NCBI RefSeq assembly: GCF_000454545.1 | Contig: NZ_CM002139.1 | Location: 3,657,909 to 3,673,938, forward strand | Length of the DNA stretch: 16,030 nucleotides | DNA from: Xanthomonas cassavae CFBP 4642 | GTDB lineage: Bacteria; Pseudomonadota; Gammaproteobacteria; Xanthomonadales; Xanthomonadaceae | Reading direction: 5' to 3' | Shown here: piece after piece, positions 14,203 to 16,030 of the stretch | Numbering within the stretch: the first letter of the stretch is position 1 | How the letters are laid out: every line of letters begins with the position of its first letter | Notes under the pieces: generated by a model | The model's database searches: none | What the model saw: the letters and a program-made list of their open reading frames with translations, nothing else | Told to the model about the DNA's origin: nothing | Program-made: the position numbers and the translations under genes

Positions 14203-15063
14203 TTAGGACGGGGGCAGGTGCTGCCGACGCGCCAGATGAACATTTTGAGCAGTCTTCAACAGCTTCGAAGCTGAGCGCCGAGGGGGCGGTTCCTGTGTGG
14301 GGAACGTGACACAGCTGAAATCTTGCATTTCGCTGGCCGCTCCACTGCTTGCATCCGGACCAAACAGAACACGCGGCAGCACAGCCACCACGAAACGACC
14401 ATCCTGCAGCTTGGCAAGCGCAACTCCGCTGTGATTCAGCCCACCGGTCCCAACCGGCGCCTCATGCGAGATCTGCTGCAACACATTTCCGGCAGCAAAC
14501 TCTTCGGCGCTTACCGCACGCAACCAGTAGCCATGCCCCAACATCCGATACTCGATCCAGCGATCGCTGCGCAGCGCCAACCCCAACGTATGCAACACAT
14601 TCCGGACCTCCGGACGTAGGCAGGCCAGGTGCAGATGCAGTTGATCCTGCGTACCCCACCCATACGCATCGAATGTCAACGCGACGGCAGTGTCGGGAAT
14701 CGTCTTTCCCGACTCCTTTGACAACAAATCACGCGCCTGCCATGCGAACTTGAAGTAATCAGGATTATTCGATGCATTCAGCCATGGCGCATTCGAACCC
14801 AATGTTCTTGTAAGCGGCACAAATAGCAAATGAAGCGGGCCAGCTGGGGATCGCAATACCACGTAATCGCGCTCAGGATTCACCACCAGGCATGGCGCCG
14901 GATTATTGCCGTGCAAAAACCCCGGCACGCACTGCTCACTGATGGTCCGCCACAATGTTCCGATCTTTGTCAGATAGACCATCGTTCCGAAAATACACAG
15001 CAGTATCGCAACCAACGCAACGCCTGCCCACCATTCCAGTGGTTGTCGCACCATCTTTACCAT
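14203..15063 (-). CDS. cdh: CDP-diacylglycerol pyrophosphatase
   Basis: Cdh hydrolyses CDP-diacylglycerol to CMP and phosphatidate and is an inner membrane-anchored member of the HIT-like superfamily. At 286 aa (ATG 15063) it has an N-terminal membrane anchor (WAGVALVAILLCIFGTMVY, about 12-30). Cdh signature blocks follow: LVVNPERDYVVLRSPAGPLH (59-78), FAWQARDLLS, and the catalytic histidine run QLHLHLACLRPEVR (141-154; His143 and His145). The AGGA upstream is close to the ATG (3 nt), so ATG 15054 or TTG 15078 are alternatives. The C-terminal ~40 residues after about 250 (PPPRRSASK) are Pro/Arg-rich and appear longer than in the E. coli enzyme I remember (about 250 aa). It converges on the LacI gene; spacer DNA is slightly less GC-rich than neighbours. 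Confidence 0.88.
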   Translation of the reverse strand: MVKMVRQPLEWWAGVALVAILLCIFGTMVYLTKIGTLWRTISEQCVPGFLHGNNPAPCLVVNPERDYVVLRSPAGPLHLLFVPLTRTLGSNAPWLNASNNPDYFKFAWQARDLLSKESGKTIPDTAVALTFDAYGWGTQDQLHLHLACLRPEVRNVLHTLGLALRSDRWIEYRMLGHGYWLRAVSAEEFAAGNVLQQISHEAPVGTGGLNHSGVALAKLQDGRFVVAVLPRVLFGPDASSGAASEMQDFSCVTFPTQEPPPRRSASKLLKTAQNVHLARRQHLPPS

Positions 15064-15085
15064 AGTTCCTGCTACCAAATCTTAC

Positions 15086-15116
15086 GAAGAAGCAGGCACC
15101 GCGAACGGTGCCTGCC
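15086..15116 (-). terminator. Intrinsic-type terminator after the adhesin gene
   Basis: GCAGGCACC (15092-15100) and GGTGCCTGC (15107-15115) form a perfect 9-bp stem with a 6-nt loop. On the minus strand the stem is followed by TTCTTCGT, a modest U-rich tract. It lies 54 bp past the adhesin stop and ahead of the cdh start, so it would end adhesin transcription and separate it from cdh. Confidence 0.65.
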
Positions 15117-15168
15117 CGGCCCTTCTTGACAACAGCGGCAACGCGCTATCGCCTGCAGCTCACCCTAC

Positions 15169-15927
15169 TCACCAAACAATACCCGCGCCGACCGCGACAC
15201 CTGCATCGCCGCTAGTATTGGTGCTTGCATTGATATTGAGCAGGTAACGACCGCTCTCACTGATCTTCGAAACACCTAGCGCTATCGCCTGCTCGCCTCG
15301 AAAAGAACTCAGTGCAAACCCTGCAGCGTTCTGACCAGGCTGATATGCCCGGGGTAAGGTCGCCATTGCCATCGCCGCCGCTACGCCACCGCTGGCATGT
15401 CGGTCTGCCCGATCGACGCGCGCATCGATATAGCCGCGCGACCAGTCTTGTGCGTCGCTGACTTCCTGCTTCAACTGACCGAGGTTAACTGCATCCGTGC
15501 TCTGGGTTCCGGCGGCGACATTGGTGATCTGGCGTGCCCCGCTAGCCGAACCAACTGACACCGTGTTTTCCCTGTCGGCAACGGAACCAGCGCCAAGCGC
15601 CACACTATTGTCAGCACTGGCATTGGAACCCGCCCCGATTGCGGTGGTGTTGGCGCCGGAAGCGATAGCACCGGCACCGCTAGCAGTGGAGCTATCGCCA
15701 GAAGCGACGCTCGATTCGCCATAGACTGACGCCTTGTCTCCCGTTGCCTGGGCACCACTACCCGATGCAGTGGACTGGTCGCCGGAAGCGATAGTATTTT
15801 CACCAATAGCGGTAGCATCTGCGCCACTAGCGTTACTATTATCGCCGTAAGCCGCAGCACCAGCGCCATCCGCACTAGCGCCTTGTCCCGATACACTGCG
15901 TCCACCACCGCCGATAGATATTCCTGA
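15169..15927 (-). CDS. YadA-like trimeric autotransporter adhesin, 3' part, apparently interrupted
   Basis: This is the C-terminal portion of a trimeric outer membrane adhesin (type Vc). The frame is open for 253 codons down to the TAA/stop at 15169. It has about seven or eight 14-residue head repeats of the style A-x-A-x-G-x-x-S-x-A-S-G (for example DNSNASGADATAIGEN, DQSTASGSG). A neck (NVAAGTQSTDAVNLGQL) follows, then a short stalk (QEVSDAQDWSRGYIDARVD), and the YadA anchor ending in Trp (AGVAVGAGIVW). No signal peptide is present. An in-frame TAA at 15930-15928 closes the frame upstream, and no ATG, GTG or TTG occurs in frame before GTG 15603, so the gene cannot start normally here. The window edge at 16030 lies in a different open frame that may hold the 5' part (see finding). 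Probably a pseudogene or frameshifted allele. Confidence 0.75.
   Translation of the reverse strand, partial: SGISIGGGGRSVSGQGASADGAGAAAYGDNSNASGADATAIGENTIASGDQSTASGSGAQATGDKASVYGESSVASGDSSTASGAGAIASGANTTAIGAGSNASADNSVALGAGSVADRENTVSVGSASGARQITNVAAGTQSTDAVNLGQLKQEVSDAQDWSRGYIDARVDRADRHASGGVAAAMAMATLPRAYQPGQNAAGFALSSFRGEQAIALGVSKISESGRYLLNINASTNTSGDAGVAVGAGIVW
15654..15794. repeat. DNA-level head repeat of the adhesin
   Basis: CGCCGGAAGCGATAG occurs at 15654-15668 and again at 15780-15794. The 126-bp distance equals 42 codons, or three 14-residue head units, so the protein repeats are also recent enough to be visible as DNA repeats. Confidence 0.7.
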
Positions 15928-16030
15928 TTAGCCCTGACCATCAGCCGCCTGTCGCAGGATCTGCGCCGCGCTGGGTGGATGCTGCTGTCACCTGAAGCCA
16001 ACGAGGTGGCGTGATGAGTATCAATGCCGT

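Noticed and set aside
14162..14215. Long-range hairpin GCCCCGTC / GACGGGGGC between the LacI gene and cdh
   Set aside because: The arms pair only with a bulge and are 37 bp apart, and one arm lies within the end of cdh; too weak to call a terminator.
15497..15724. Plus-strand 75-codon frame with hydrophobic residues opposite the adhesin
   Set aside because: It is an Ala/Pro/Leu antisense reading of the adhesin head repeats, a common by-product of such repeats.
15604..15927. CRISPR-like array suggested by regular short repeats
   Set aside because: The periodicity is 42-bp multiples in phase with codons and matches the protein head units; repeats are imperfect and there are no unique spacers.

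Overview
The window looks like a chromosomal segment of a Xanthomonas or close relative (Xanthomonadaceae). The support is the high GC content with strongly GC-ended codons, the lack of Shine-Dalgarno sequences before several genes, GC-rich intergenic repeats of the kind seen in Xanthomonas, and a set of proteins (autotransporter GDSL esterase, ThiS/ThiG, TrmB, MscL, YadA-like adhesin) typical of that group. The genus call is inference from recognition, not from a search.

Left part (1-2440): the end of an integrated mobile element. A tRNA-Gly(CCC) gene (2508-2581, minus strand) has the start of a 520-codon tyrosine recombinase about 70 bp beyond its 3' end, the usual layout for an island integrated into the 3' end of a tRNA gene. 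Behind the integrase and only 9 bp from its stop is an unknown 173-aa gene. Next comes a convergent small gene, then the first 10 codons of a minus-strand gene that leaves the window on the left. The rest of the element and its second attachment site lie outside to the left.

Middle part (2582-9550): core genes. A minus-strand autotransporter esterase is followed by plus-strand thiS, a 359-bp gap with one doubtful small gene, thiG (thiazole synthesis), trmB (tRNA m7G46 methylation) and a two-half SLC13-type transporter with two RCK_C-like domains. A small minus-strand Rieske protein converges on the transporter. The thiG-trmB and trmB-transporter junctions carry repeat-like sequence, and the second one appears to encode the last residues of TrmB.

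Right part (9798-14143): plus-strand genes for a small one-helix membrane protein, a fumarylacetoacetate hydrolase-family enzyme, the mechanosensitive channel MscL, a secreted M28 peptidase and a LacI-type regulator. A minus-strand CDP-diacylglycerol pyrophosphatase (cdh) converges on the regulator. The right edge (15169-16030) holds the 3' part of a YadA-like trimeric autotransporter whose reading frame is interrupted by an in-frame stop just upstream of the head repeats, so it looks broken within this window.

I do not see a clear new multi-gene defence or biosynthetic system. The points most worth a second look are the integrase-linked 173-aa gene, the tandem repeat that moves the likely integrase start, the split thiS-thiG pair with matching promoter-to-ATG geometry, the repeat-derived TrmB tail, and the interrupted adhesin.
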